Assembly: GCA_002419125.1 (NCBI GenBank)
Contig: DIFL01000015.1
Span: 1-9,145 of the forward strand
From: Candidatus Dojkabacteria bacterium UBA5749
GTDB taxonomy: Bacteria > Patescibacteriota > Dojkabacteria > SC72
Length of the DNA: 9,145 bases
Direction: 5' to 3'
Part shown: piece after piece, positions 1 to 7,023 of the stretch
Numbering within the stretch: position 1 is the stretch's first letter
How the letters are laid out: each line of letters begins with the position of its first letter
Position numbers and translations under genes: made by a program
Notes under the pieces: generated by a model
What the model was told of the DNA's origin: nothing
The model's database searches: none
The model's input: only the letters and a program-made list of their open reading frames with translations

Positions 1-22
1 GCCTACCATTAATAAATTCCAT
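1..22 (-). CDS. possible start of a divergent gene, cut by the left edge
   Basis: On the minus strand an ATG at 22-20 opens a frame reading MEFINGR up to the window edge. A GGAGGT sequence lies upstream at 38-33, about ten bases from the ATG, which is somewhat long for a Shine-Dalgarno spacing. A minus-strand -10-like box (TACAAT, 45-40) lies further upstream. The frame is also open above the ATG, with a TTG at 40-38. Seven codons are too few to assign a product. The call rests only on the start signals and on the divergent arrangement with uvrA. The alternative is non-coding sequence, or the 3' end of a plus-strand gene. Confidence 0.25.
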
Positions 23-39
23 AATAATTAAGACCTCCA

Positions 40-63
40 ATTGTACCATACTCATGGTATAAT
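40..63. promoter_or_regulatory. divergent extended -10 promoters on a palindrome ahead of uvrA
   Basis: The 16-base palindrome TACCAT-actc-ATGGTA occupies 44-59. It places an extended -10 element on each strand: TGGTATAAT reading right (55-63) and TGGTACAAT reading left (48-40). No good TTGACA -35 is seen, which fits extended -10 promoters. The rightward start would fall about 70-72, only two to four bases before the uvrA ATG at 74. A dyad overlapping the -10 could also be a repressor operator, for example for DNA-damage control. It does not match the LexA sites I know (CTGT-N8-ACAG or GAAC-N4-GTTC), so no regulator can be named. Confidence 0.5.
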
Positions 64-73
64 AAAGGTCGCA

Positions 74-2932
74 ATGAAAAGAGAATATATACAAATTAGA
101 GGAGCTAAAGAACACAATTTAAAAAATATCTCTTTAGATATCCCTAAAAACAAATTAGTTGTATTTACAGGAGTATCTGGAAGTGGAAAATCTTCTTTAG
201 CTTTTGATACTCTCTATGCAGAGGGACAAAGAAGATATGTAGAGTCCCTTTCTTCGTATGCTAGACAGTTTCTAGGACTAATGCACAAGCCAGATGTGCA
301 GTCTATTAATGGACTCTCCCCAGCTATCTCCATAGACCAAAAAACAACAAGTACAAACCCACGTTCCACAGTAGGCACTATCACAGAAATATATGGATAT
401 TTTAGACTTCTTTTCGGACATATCGGACAATCGTACTGTCCTAAGTGTGGAACTTTGGTATCCTCTCAAAGTGTAGAGCAAATGTATACACAAATATTAA
501 ATATTATTAAAAAGGAAGATGATATCTTCCAAATACTTGCCCCATTAATTAAAAACAGGAAGGGAGAATACAGTGGTTTACTTTCTAAATTACATTCAAA
601 AGGTTTTAGTAGGGTATTAATTGATGGTAATACATACCATCTTGATGACCTGGAAAATATCAAACTAGATTTCGATCTAAAACATAATATAGATTTAATA
701 GTAGATAGGTTAAATTTTAAAATGTTTTCCCAGGATAAGGAAGGCTTTAGAAAAAGAGTAATCGATTCTATAGAATTAGCAACATCTCTTAGCGACGGAG
801 AAGTAAAAATATTAACAAAAGATAATGAATACTTCTTTTCAGAAAATAATACCTGTTTTAAATGTCAGATATCATATCCCAAGATTACACCAGCTTCATT
901 TTCTTTTAATGCCCCTGAGGGTGCATGTACCAAATGCTCTGGACTGGGAGTAATAAATGAGATAGATATATCAAAGATATATAACCCCTCCCTTACAATT
1001 AAAGAGGGAGGAATATTCCCTTGGGGTAATAGGACTACTAAAGATTCTTGGACTACTAGAATACTGGAGGAAGTAGCAAGGGTACACAATTTTAATCTTC
1101 AAACACCCATTTCTAAATACCCCAAAGAGGTTTTTGATCTACTCTTTTACGGTACAGGAACAAAACCAACATATAAAATACGATATACAAACAGATTTGG
1201 AAGAGAAAGGATATATGATGTCGAGTACGAAGGTGTTATCGAAGAATTAAAAAGGCTTTACAAAGAAACTGACTCTGATTTTAGGAAAATGGAAATTGAA
1301 AAATACATGAGAGAGAGAGTATGTGACCAATGTGAAGGAAAAAGACTGAAGCCCTACTCTTTAGCAGTAAAGATTGGAGATTACAATATAATAGAAATGA
1401 CTGACTTACCAATTGATATCCTTAAAAAATATCTTTCTAATATAGAATTGAAAGGAAATAATAAAAAGATTGCAGAACCAATAATCAAAGACATCAATAG
1501 TAGATTACAATTCTTAATAGATGTTGGCTTAAAATATATTACCCTTTCTAGGAAAGCAAATACACTTTCTGGGGGAGAATCTCAAAGAATTAGGTTAGCA
1601 TCTCAAATAGGTACTGGTCTCACAGGAGTCTTGTATGTTTTAGACGAACCCTCAATAGGTTTACACCCAAGAGATATAAATAAATTACTAAAATCCATAG
1701 AATCCCTTCGAGATAGCGGAAATAGTATAGTGATAGTAGAACATGATGAAGAAACAATGAAAAGGGCTGATTGGATAGTAGATATCGGTCCGAAAGCAGG
1801 TGAACATGGGGGAGAAGTTGTTGCTCAGGGAACATATGAAGATATCCTAAAAGCAGATTCTCTTACCGGTAAATACCTTTCTAAAAAGTTAGAAGTCGGT
1901 AGTAACTTAGAAGAGAATCTGGGATTTGATATCAAAGAAAACAAAAAAATTACATTAGTTAATGTAAAAACTAATAATCTTAAAAATCTTACTTTAGATA
2001 TACCACTTAATACATTTACCTGTATTACTGGAGTCTCCGGAAGTGGTAAATCCTCTCTAATTAATGACACCCTCTACCCTGCTTTAATGAATAGAAAAAT
2101 GAATGGAAAGCAAATTGAAGGAATATATGATGATATACAAGGTTTAGAAAATGTAGATAAAGTAATTGGAATTGACCAAAGACCTATTGGTAGAACACCC
2201 AGATCAAATCCTGCAACATATACAGGTCTTTTTACTTACATTAGAGATCTATTCGCCCAAACTCAGGAAGCTAAAGCAAGAGGATACAAAAGTGGTAGAT
2301 TTAGTTTCAATGTAAAAGGTGGAAGATGTGAGAAGTGTAAAGGAGATGGGGAGATAAAGGTAGAAATGCAATTTCTACCTGATATGTACATAACTTGCGA
2401 CCAGTGTAACGGAAAAAGATACAACGAAGAGGCGTTAAGTATCGACTATAATGGTAAAAATATATCAGAGGTACTTGATATGACAGTTGAACAAGCCCTT
2501 GCTATGTTTAAGAATATTCCATATATCAAAAATAAACTTGAAATACTACAGGAGGTAGGACTGGGATATATTAAACTAGGACAATCAGCGCTTACACTCT
2601 CAGGAGGAGAATCTCAAAGAATAAAGTTGGCAAAGGAACTTTCTAAACAGACTAGAGGTCATACGATATACATATTAGACGAACCTACTACGGGTCTCCA
2701 CCTATACGATACTGACAAACTACTCACCCTTCTAAAGAAATTGGTCAGTAAGGGTAACACCGTTTTAGTAATCGAACATAATCTGGATGTCATAAAATTT
2801 GCCGACTGGGTTATAGACCTAGGACCAGATGGAGGAGATCAGGGGGGTGAAATTGTCGCTACGGGCTCCGTTGTCGATTTAGTAAAAAATCAAAAAAGTT
2901 ATACAGGGCAGTGGCTAAAGAGTAAAATCTAA
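74..2932 (+). CDS. uvrA: excinuclease ABC subunit A (UvrA)
   Basis: UvrA is the cytoplasmic damage-sensing ATPase of nucleotide excision repair; it dimerises and loads UvrB on DNA lesions. The 952-residue product matches the family length (about 940). Two ABC modules are complete: Walker A GVSGSGKSS at about 33-41 and again at 653-661, and LSGGESQR signatures at about 498 and 842, each followed by a LDEP Walker B. Two zinc modules are intact: C261/C264 with C285/C288, and C752/C755 with C775/C778. The ATG at 74 was chosen over an in-frame TTG at 41 because family homology begins with KREYIQIRGAKEHNL and because AAAGG (64-68) lies five bases upstream. Eleven extra residues from the TTG look unrelated and would overlap the promoter. 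No uvrB or uvrC is in view. Nothing in the gene looks broken. Confidence 0.97.
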   Translation: MKREYIQIRGAKEHNLKNISLDIPKNKLVVFTGVSGSGKSSLAFDTLYAEGQRRYVESLSSYARQFLGLMHKPDVQSINGLSPAISIDQKTTSTNPRSTVGTITEIYGYFRLLFGHIGQSYCPKCGTLVSSQSVEQMYTQILNIIKKEDDIFQILAPLIKNRKGEYSGLLSKLHSKGFSRVLIDGNTYHLDDLENIKLDFDLKHNIDLIVDRLNFKMFSQDKEGFRKRVIDSIELATSLSDGEVKILTKDNEYFFSENNTCFKCQISYPKITPASFSFNAPEGACTKCSGLGVINEIDISKIYNPSLTIKEGGIFPWGNRTTKDSWTTRILEEVARVHNFNLQTPISKYPKEVFDLLFYGTGTKPTYKIRYTNRFGRERIYDVEYEGVIEELKRLYKETDSDFRKMEIEKYMRERVCDQCEGKRLKPYSLAVKIGDYNIIEMTDLPIDILKKYLSNIELKGNNKKIAEPIIKDINSRLQFLIDVGLKYITLSRKANTLSGGESQRIRLASQIGTGLTGVLYVLDEPSIGLHPRDINKLLKSIESLRDSGNSIVIVEHDEETMKRADWIVDIGPKAGEHGGEVVAQGTYEDILKADSLTGKYLSKKLEVGSNLEENLGFDIKENKKITLVNVKTNNLKNLTLDIPLNTFTCITGVSGSGKSSLINDTLYPALMNRKMNGKQIEGIYDDIQGLENVDKVIGIDQRPIGRTPRSNPATYTGLFTYIRDLFAQTQEAKARGYKSGRFSFNVKGGRCEKCKGDGEIKVEMQFLPDMYITCDQCNGKRYNEEALSIDYNGKNISEVLDMTVEQALAMFKNIPYIKNKLEILQEVGLGYIKLGQSALTLSGGESQRIKLAKELSKQTRGHTIYILDEPTTGLHLYDTDKLLTLLKKLVSKGNTVLVIEHNLDVIKFADWVIDLGPDGGDQGGEIVATGSVVDLVKNQKSYTGQWLKSKI

Positions 2933-3154
2933 AGAATAATTCAATTAAATTTCAAATAGTGAAACTTCAATTCCCTTTATCAAGCAACTGAGTTTTACCC
3001 TCGCAAAAATATCCAAGAGTAAAAACTGTAATCACAAAGAAACATTGATTTTAAGAAGGGAATTTACTTTGCTGTTCACAAATTGTCTTTGAAGAGTTTA
3101 CTAAATTAATACAACATAGCAGTGGTAACAGGGATACATTTTCTATATGTTTCA
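2933..3154. other. non-coding spacer between convergent uvrA and proS with nested inverted repeats
   Basis: This 222-base spacer is the longest gene-free stretch in the window, and I see no credible coding frame in it. It holds an exact 9-base inverted repeat, AATTCCCTT (2969-2977) with AAGGGAATT (3056-3064). Inside that is a second stem, AGTTTTAC (2991-2998) with GTAAAAACT (3019-3027), carrying one bulged base. Neither stem is followed by a clear U-run. The nested layout could be a diffuse two-way terminator or a small structured RNA. No tRNA features (T-loop, CCA end, cloverleaf) were found. Confidence 0.35.
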
Positions 3155-3166
3155 CTAATATGCTAT
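3116..3166 (-). terminator. candidate terminator hairpin at the 3' end of proS
   Basis: ATAGC-AGTG (3116-3124) can pair with CACT (3153-3156) and GCTAT (3162-3166), leaving a five-base bulge. GGGATA (3131-3136) can alternatively pair with TATCCC (3164-3169). The element overlaps the last codons and stop of proS. In the minus direction it runs into T-rich sequence (TGTTGTATTAATTT). The stem is imperfect and has no solid U-tract, so this is a weak call. Confidence 0.25.
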
Positions 3167-4624
3167 CCCAAATAGCCATTGGGAATCACTTTCTTTACCA
3201 CAATATATACATTTTCCATTTCCATTACCAACTCTACATCTAGTTGTAGCCTTAGTATCATACTTAATTCCGTCTTCGCACTCTTTACTTCCACACCAGT
3301 AAGATTTAATAAAGCCTTTCTCTTTAGATTTCAAAATTCTCTTAAACTCATCATAGCTATCGATACTGTATGTGTTCTTTTCTAACCTCTGCTTTGACCT
3401 ATTTAAAAGGCTTTCTTGAATATCACTTAAAATCATACTAATTTGTGTAGCTACACTGTTAATACTAATCTCACTCTTTTCATTTGTATCTCTTCTAACC
3501 AAAGTAACAGTACCCTTTTCGATATCTCTTCCACCTATCTCAATCCTTATTGGTACGCCCTTTTTCTCCCATTCATTGAACTTAAAACCAGCAGTAATAT
3601 ACTCCCTATCATCCAACTTTACATCCTCTACATTTGTCTGTATTTGAGCAACAATATCCTTAGAATTCTTAATTACCTCATCCTTGTTCTCTTGGGAATA
3701 TATAGGTATTACCACCACTTTTATAGGTGCTATTATAGGAGGTAATACTAAACCTAGATCATCACTATGAGACATAATTACAGCTCCCATCATTCTTGTA
3801 CTTACACCCCAACTTGTCTGCCAAGCATAATCTACCTTACCCTTAGAATCGGTATATTTAATTCCAAATACTTTTGCAAAATTCTGACCTAAGTCATGGG
3901 AGGTACCAAATTGAAGAGCTTTTCCATCTTGCATCAAAGCCTCAACGCCATAGGTGTCTACTGCTCCTGCAAATTTCTCTGACTCAGACTTCTTTCCTCC
4001 AGATGTTTCTAAGGCCAACACCTCTCTTGCAAAGTTCATATACATATCAAATGCCTCTATAACTTCCTTTTCTGATTCCTCATGTGACATATGTACCGTA
4101 TGACCCTCTTGCCATAGGAATTCCGTAGTTCTCAAAAATGGTCTAGTTCTCTTCTCCCATCTAACAATATTTGCCCACTGATTAATCTTTAATGGTAAAT
4201 CCCTCCAAGAGGTTACCCATCTTGAAAAGGTATCATACATAATGGTTTCAGATGTTGGTCTTACTATTAACGCCTCCTCAAGTTTGGCACTCTCATCTAC
4301 TTCAACACCTTTACCATCATCAGTTTCTTTTAATCTGTAATGTGTTACAACTGCACACTCCTTAGCAAACCCCTTTACATGATCTGCTTCCTTAGCAAGG
4401 AAAGAAAGAGGAATGAAAAGTGGAAAATATGCATTCTCAACCCCTCTCTTTTTAATCCTGATATTTAACTCTCTTTGAATATTCTCCCAAATTGCATAAC
4501 CGTAGGGTTTAATTACCATACAACCCTTAACAGACGAGTTCTCTGCTAATTGTGCCCTATCAATTATATCCAGATACCATTGAGAATAGTTCTCACTTCT
4601 TGATGTTATACCTTTGTTTGACAT
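3155..4624 (-). CDS. proS: prolyl-tRNA synthetase, archaeal/eukaryotic-type
   Basis: This class IIa synthetase joins proline to tRNA-Pro in the cytoplasm. The 489-residue protein has the short architecture without the bacterial editing insertion. It has a catalytic core with RPTSET (about 122-127), motif 2 including RWEKRTRPFLR (155-165) followed by TEFLWQEGH, and motif 3 GVSTRMMG. An anticodon-binding domain then begins near IKVVVIPIY. The C-terminal zinc-binding extension is present, with C444-x4-C449 and C472-x2-C475, and the chain ends in the conserved Ala-Tyr. This is the archaeal/eukaryotic-like form also found in many bacteria, including Thermus. It is the last gene of the minus-strand block, 26 bases after RuBisCO, and uses TAG, the only non-TAA stop in the window. 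No Shine-Dalgarno precedes the ATG. A TAAAAT box seven bases upstream suggests it may also be transcribed on its own. Confidence 0.95.
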   Translation of the reverse strand: MSNKGITSRSENYSQWYLDIIDRAQLAENSSVKGCMVIKPYGYAIWENIQRELNIRIKKRGVENAYFPLFIPLSFLAKEADHVKGFAKECAVVTHYRLKETDDGKGVEVDESAKLEEALIVRPTSETIMYDTFSRWVTSWRDLPLKINQWANIVRWEKRTRPFLRTTEFLWQEGHTVHMSHEESEKEVIEAFDMYMNFAREVLALETSGGKKSESEKFAGAVDTYGVEALMQDGKALQFGTSHDLGQNFAKVFGIKYTDSKGKVDYAWQTSWGVSTRMMGAVIMSHSDDLGLVLPPIIAPIKVVVIPIYSQENKDEVIKNSKDIVAQIQTNVEDVKLDDREYITAGFKFNEWEKKGVPIRIEIGGRDIEKGTVTLVRRDTNEKSEISINSVATQISMILSDIQESLLNRSKQRLEKNTYSIDSYDEFKRILKSKEKGFIKSYWCGSKECEDGIKYDTKATTRCRVGNGNGKCIYCGKESDSQWLFGIAY

Positions 4625-4626
4625 AG

Positions 4627-4641
4627 GTTGTATTTTACAAC
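4627..4641 (-). promoter_or_regulatory. inverted repeat and -10-like box just ahead of proS
   Basis: The 26-base gap between RuBisCO and proS contains GTTGTA-ttt-TACAAC (4627-4641), a perfect 6-base dyad with a 3-base centre. The minus strand of the same stretch carries TAAAAT (4637-4632), with seven bases to the proS ATG. It could be an internal promoter making a leaderless proS mRNA, an operator, or a small hairpin at an mRNA processing point. The sequence alone does not decide between these. Confidence 0.35.
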
Positions 4642-4650
4642 ACTTTAATA

Positions 4651-6021
4651 TTAATACACAATTCTAGGATCAAAACCCCAGAAAGATGCAGCTTTAGCCA
4701 AAGAAGAATCGGGATTATCTAATATCCATTTCTTCAAGTCTCCTCTACTCATAGCAATATTCTTCGCCTGAACCATAGCTTCTACTCCTGCTTCAATACC
4801 CCAAGGGTGACCTAATACTCCACCACCTGCTTGAACAATAATGTCCTCTCCTAATTTAGTAATAGATTCCCCTATTGTTCCAGGATGTAAACCACCAGAT
4901 GCTGTATGCCAAACTCCTTTCATTCCATACCAATTTTGACCTAGTGTCATATCACTTTCAGGAGTAATATCTGCTTGAAGTACCTCTTGTATCAACTTTG
5001 GTTCATTGTAGTTCTCCATCTTTGTCTTAGGAGCACCCCCATGAAGAGAATCTACGCCCAATAGACGCATGAGTTTCGCGATAAGGACCATTGACATAGA
5101 AAAGTCTAATATCTCCCCCCTGTCATGCACTCCAGCCCCAGACTCCCTATCCAGAAGTCCATGCATAGCCCTATGAGCATGTATAGCTAATCCAGGGTTA
5201 TGCTTTCTAATAGTCTGAACAGCGCTAAATCCAGTTACTACAACATCCATCATCATCCATCTCCCACCATTAGCCTTAATCATATCTGCTCTTTCAAGCA
5301 TAATATCCATATCAGAATGTGTAGTATTACATAAATACATCTTTCTTTTACCACTTTTCTTCTCAATATCTCTTTGTACCTCATGTACTAACTTACACCT
5401 ATCTTCAAACTTGTTAAAATACAAGCTAGTTAAATTCTCATCATCCTTAATACCCTGAAATTCACCATTTGCAGCAGTAAACAGAATTTTTGCTAAATAT
5501 GCCTGCTCTTTAGCAGTTCTACCTATTTTAGGCTTAGGAACAGTACACATTAAAGGACCTTTCTCTATCTGCATAAAATCTCTTACACCTGTAATACCAA
5601 ATTGAGGGCCTGGGAAGCTTTGTACCAAGCTTTTAGGAAATCTAATATCTAGCAATCTAAAAGCCTTTAACATCTTCATACTATCAATATTTCCAGCAAC
5701 ACCAGCAAGTATACCTGCCATATTACCTGGCTCAAATATTTCTTTTTTATACGCAATCTTGAAAGTTTTAGTCTTGGGGTCTAAATCATATGCAATGGCT
5801 TTTAATTTGTCTGCTAACTTAGTACCAGAGTGCTTCCCCTCGTCTACCTTAGTCCATGTACCAGTAGAACTTTCTGCAGCACAACTACCCGCTGCATCCT
5901 CAAACTTATCATCAGAGATACCATCAGCCAACTCTATATCTAACTCAGTGATTAGATAGTCTTCATCGGGATTTTTGGGCTTCCAACCCTTGGGAGCAAC
6001 ATAATTGAATTGTACAGCCAT
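4651..6021 (-). CDS. rbcL: ribulose-1,5-bisphosphate carboxylase/oxygenase large subunit, form II/III-like
   Basis: RuBisCO converts RuBP and CO2 to two 3-phosphoglycerate. Every catalytic position I can align is kept: E50 in AAESSTGTW (with T55, W56), N111 in AGNID, K163 and K165 in VPKPKIG, the metal site K192-D193-D194-E195 (K192 being the carbamylated lysine), H283-R284 in HAHRAMH, H327, loop-6 K334 in PKTKMEN, S375-G376-G377, and the later GGG before VLGHPWG. At 456 residues, with HAHRAMHGLLDR and DSLHGGAPKTKMEN, it looks closest to the form II/III group known from Methanococcoides and Patescibacteria. Form is judged by eye. In these bacteria the enzyme is thought to serve AMP salvage rather than the Calvin cycle; no small subunit, phosphoribulokinase or AMP-pathway gene is in the window. 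It starts 13 bases after the upstream receiver-like gene with no Shine-Dalgarno, so cotranscription is likely. Confidence 0.95.
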   Translation of the reverse strand: MAVQFNYVAPKGWKPKNPDEDYLITELDIELADGISDDKFEDAAGSCAAESSTGTWTKVDEGKHSGTKLADKLKAIAYDLDPKTKTFKIAYKKEIFEPGNMAGILAGVAGNIDSMKMLKAFRLLDIRFPKSLVQSFPGPQFGITGVRDFMQIEKGPLMCTVPKPKIGRTAKEQAYLAKILFTAANGEFQGIKDDENLTSLYFNKFEDRCKLVHEVQRDIEKKSGKRKMYLCNTTHSDMDIMLERADMIKANGGRWMMMDVVVTGFSAVQTIRKHNPGLAIHAHRAMHGLLDRESGAGVHDRGEILDFSMSMVLIAKLMRLLGVDSLHGGAPKTKMENYNEPKLIQEVLQADITPESDMTLGQNWYGMKGVWHTASGGLHPGTIGESITKLGEDIIVQAGGGVLGHPWGIEAGVEAMVQAKNIAMSRGDLKKWILDNPDSSLAKAASFWGFDPRIVY

Positions 6022-6034
6022 GAGCAGTATGTTT

Positions 6035-6490
6035 TTAACTTATACAATTATATTCTATACTTTGCTCGTTGTTATGTAAATTATTTATAAAGAACTCACA
6101 ATCACTCTCTATAGTGGCATTACCTTTCTCTGGAACAATCCAATTACTCTCATTCACAAAATGAAACCATTCATATCTCTGTAAATCACTATCCAAACTG
6201 GAAGGTATTATTATTCCTCCCTTTTGATAGCTATCAGCTAACTCTTGTACTATTCTTGTATCGCTTATCCTTAAAGAATAATCTACTACCTCTCCAAGAA
6301 ATATATATGGATATTTTCCATTCGAATGTATCTCATTTACAGCATCAGATACTTGTTTTAGATTCACATATGAGATACATATAGGCGTTATATCTCTTTT
6401 CTTTAACTTTAATTCCATAGATCTAAGAATATATTCATCTTGTTCTACAATTACAAAAACAAAGTTATCTATTACAGAACTATTTTTCAT
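6035..6490 (-). CDS. degenerate receiver-like protein, paralogue of the gene upstream
   Basis: I do not recognise a named family. The 151-residue protein opens with a beta-strand-like FVFVIVEQDE (10-19), where a receiver domain has its acidic pocket. A second hydrophobic strand, YIFLGE (62-67), carries Gly66 where a receiver has its phospho-accepting Asp. A third, GGIIIPSS (91-98), ends in the Ser/Thr position. It aligns without gaps to the upstream gene over IH..GK.P.IFL.E and D/GT.I...L.D....GGI.IP.S, so the two are tandem duplicates. No DNA-binding or other output domain, signal peptide or membrane helix is visible. If the fold is right, it cannot be phosphorylated in the usual way. It lies 17 bases after its paralogue and 13 before RuBisCO, and has no Shine-Dalgarno. 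The receiver assignment is an inference from pattern, not a search. Confidence 0.8.
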   Translation of the reverse strand: MKNSSVIDNFVFVIVEQDEYILRSMELKLKKRDITPICISYVNLKQVSDAVNEIHSNGKYPYIFLGEVVDYSLRISDTRIVQELADSYQKGGIIIPSSLDSDLQRYEWFHFVNESNWIVPEKGNATIESDCEFFINNLHNNEQSIEYNCIS

Positions 6491-6507
6491 TTTAATATCT
6501 ATTAAAA

Positions 6508-6996
6508 TTAACTTAATTTGAGCTCCCCGTTACTCTCTCCATTTGAGTGATTGTCTGAGAATCTCTCACACACCTCTTCTATATATCCAGTAGTAAAGAA
6601 TTCATAGGGGATTCTGGTATCATTAACTACCATCCAAGGCCCACTATCCTTAATCTCTCTGTTCCAGCTATTAAGCTGATTCTCAGGTAGAGCAGAGAAA
6701 GGAATTAATATACCTCCTTGCCTTTTGAAACCATCAATTAGGTTTACAGCAATATTGGTACCATCTACCCTAGCGCTAGATTCAAAATTTTCATCAAGAA
6801 ATATTACAGGGAATTTCCCTTCGAGGTGTATTCCCCTAACAGCTAGCATTAGTTTGTGGTAATAGTCTCCTCCAGTTATAACAGAGTAATTAATACCAAA
6901 ATCATCTAACAACCATGAATTTATTTCAATTTTGTTTTCATCGTCATCTACTATTACAAAACTAAAATATTCATTTATCCTGTTACTATCAATCAT
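6508..6996 (-). CDS. single-domain response-regulator receiver-like protein
   Basis: The 162-residue protein resembles a CheY-type receiver. FSFVIVDDDENK (11-22) gives the first strand with acidic residues D17, D18 and D19. FPVIFLDEN (62-70) gives the third strand with D68 at the phospho-acceptor position, followed by a DG (78-79). GGILIPFSA (94-102) gives the fourth strand with S101 at the Ser/Thr switch. At the fifth strand, GPWMVVND (119-126), Asn125 appears where receivers keep a Lys, so signalling may be altered. The C-terminus is a short polar tail with a repeated SNGE and no output domain. It is the first gene of the block leading to RuBisCO and proS, and diverges from rlmN across 27 bases. 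No histidine kinase is in the window. It could instead be another Rossmann-like domain; the motifs favour a receiver. Confidence 0.8.
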   Translation of the reverse strand: MIDSNRINEYFSFVIVDDDENKIEINSWLLDDFGINYSVITGGDYYHKLMLAVRGIHLEGKFPVIFLDENFESSARVDGTNIAVNLIDGFKRQGGILIPFSALPENQLNSWNREIKDSGPWMVVNDTRIPYEFFTTGYIEEVCERFSDNHSNGESNGELKLS

Positions 6997-7023
6997 TACT
7001 AATTTAAAATATAATTAAGATAT
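6997..7023. promoter_or_regulatory. 27-base divergent promoter region for the RuBisCO block and rlmN
   Basis: A consensus TATAAT at 7010-7015 faces rlmN and ends eight bases before its ATG, so the transcript would begin at or next to the start codon. On the minus strand TATATT (7013-7008) ends eleven bases before the ATG of the receiver-like gene. The two -10 boxes overlap by four base pairs, so RNA polymerase could probably serve only one side at a time. No -35 consensus or Shine-Dalgarno is visible for either gene. Confidence 0.55.

Noticed and set aside
41..73. TTG at 41 as the uvrA start, giving eleven extra residues
   Set aside because: The extra residues do not look like UvrA, there is no ribosome site ahead of the TTG, and this start overlaps the -10 box and palindrome. 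The ATG at 74 has AAAGG five bases upstream and fits the family N-terminus.
3071..3090. Possible tRNA T-arm (GTTCACAAATTG)
   Set aside because: It lacks the T-loop consensus and flanking stems, and no cloverleaf or acceptor stem can be drawn.
3179..4062. Plus-strand open frames of 62-100 codons opposite proS
   Set aside because: They lie antisense to a well-supported gene and their translations show low-complexity or hydrophobic composition with no recognisable domain.
4651..6021. RuBisCO-like protein (form IV) without carboxylase activity
   Set aside because: All the catalytic and metal-binding residues I could align are present, which form IV proteins do not retain.
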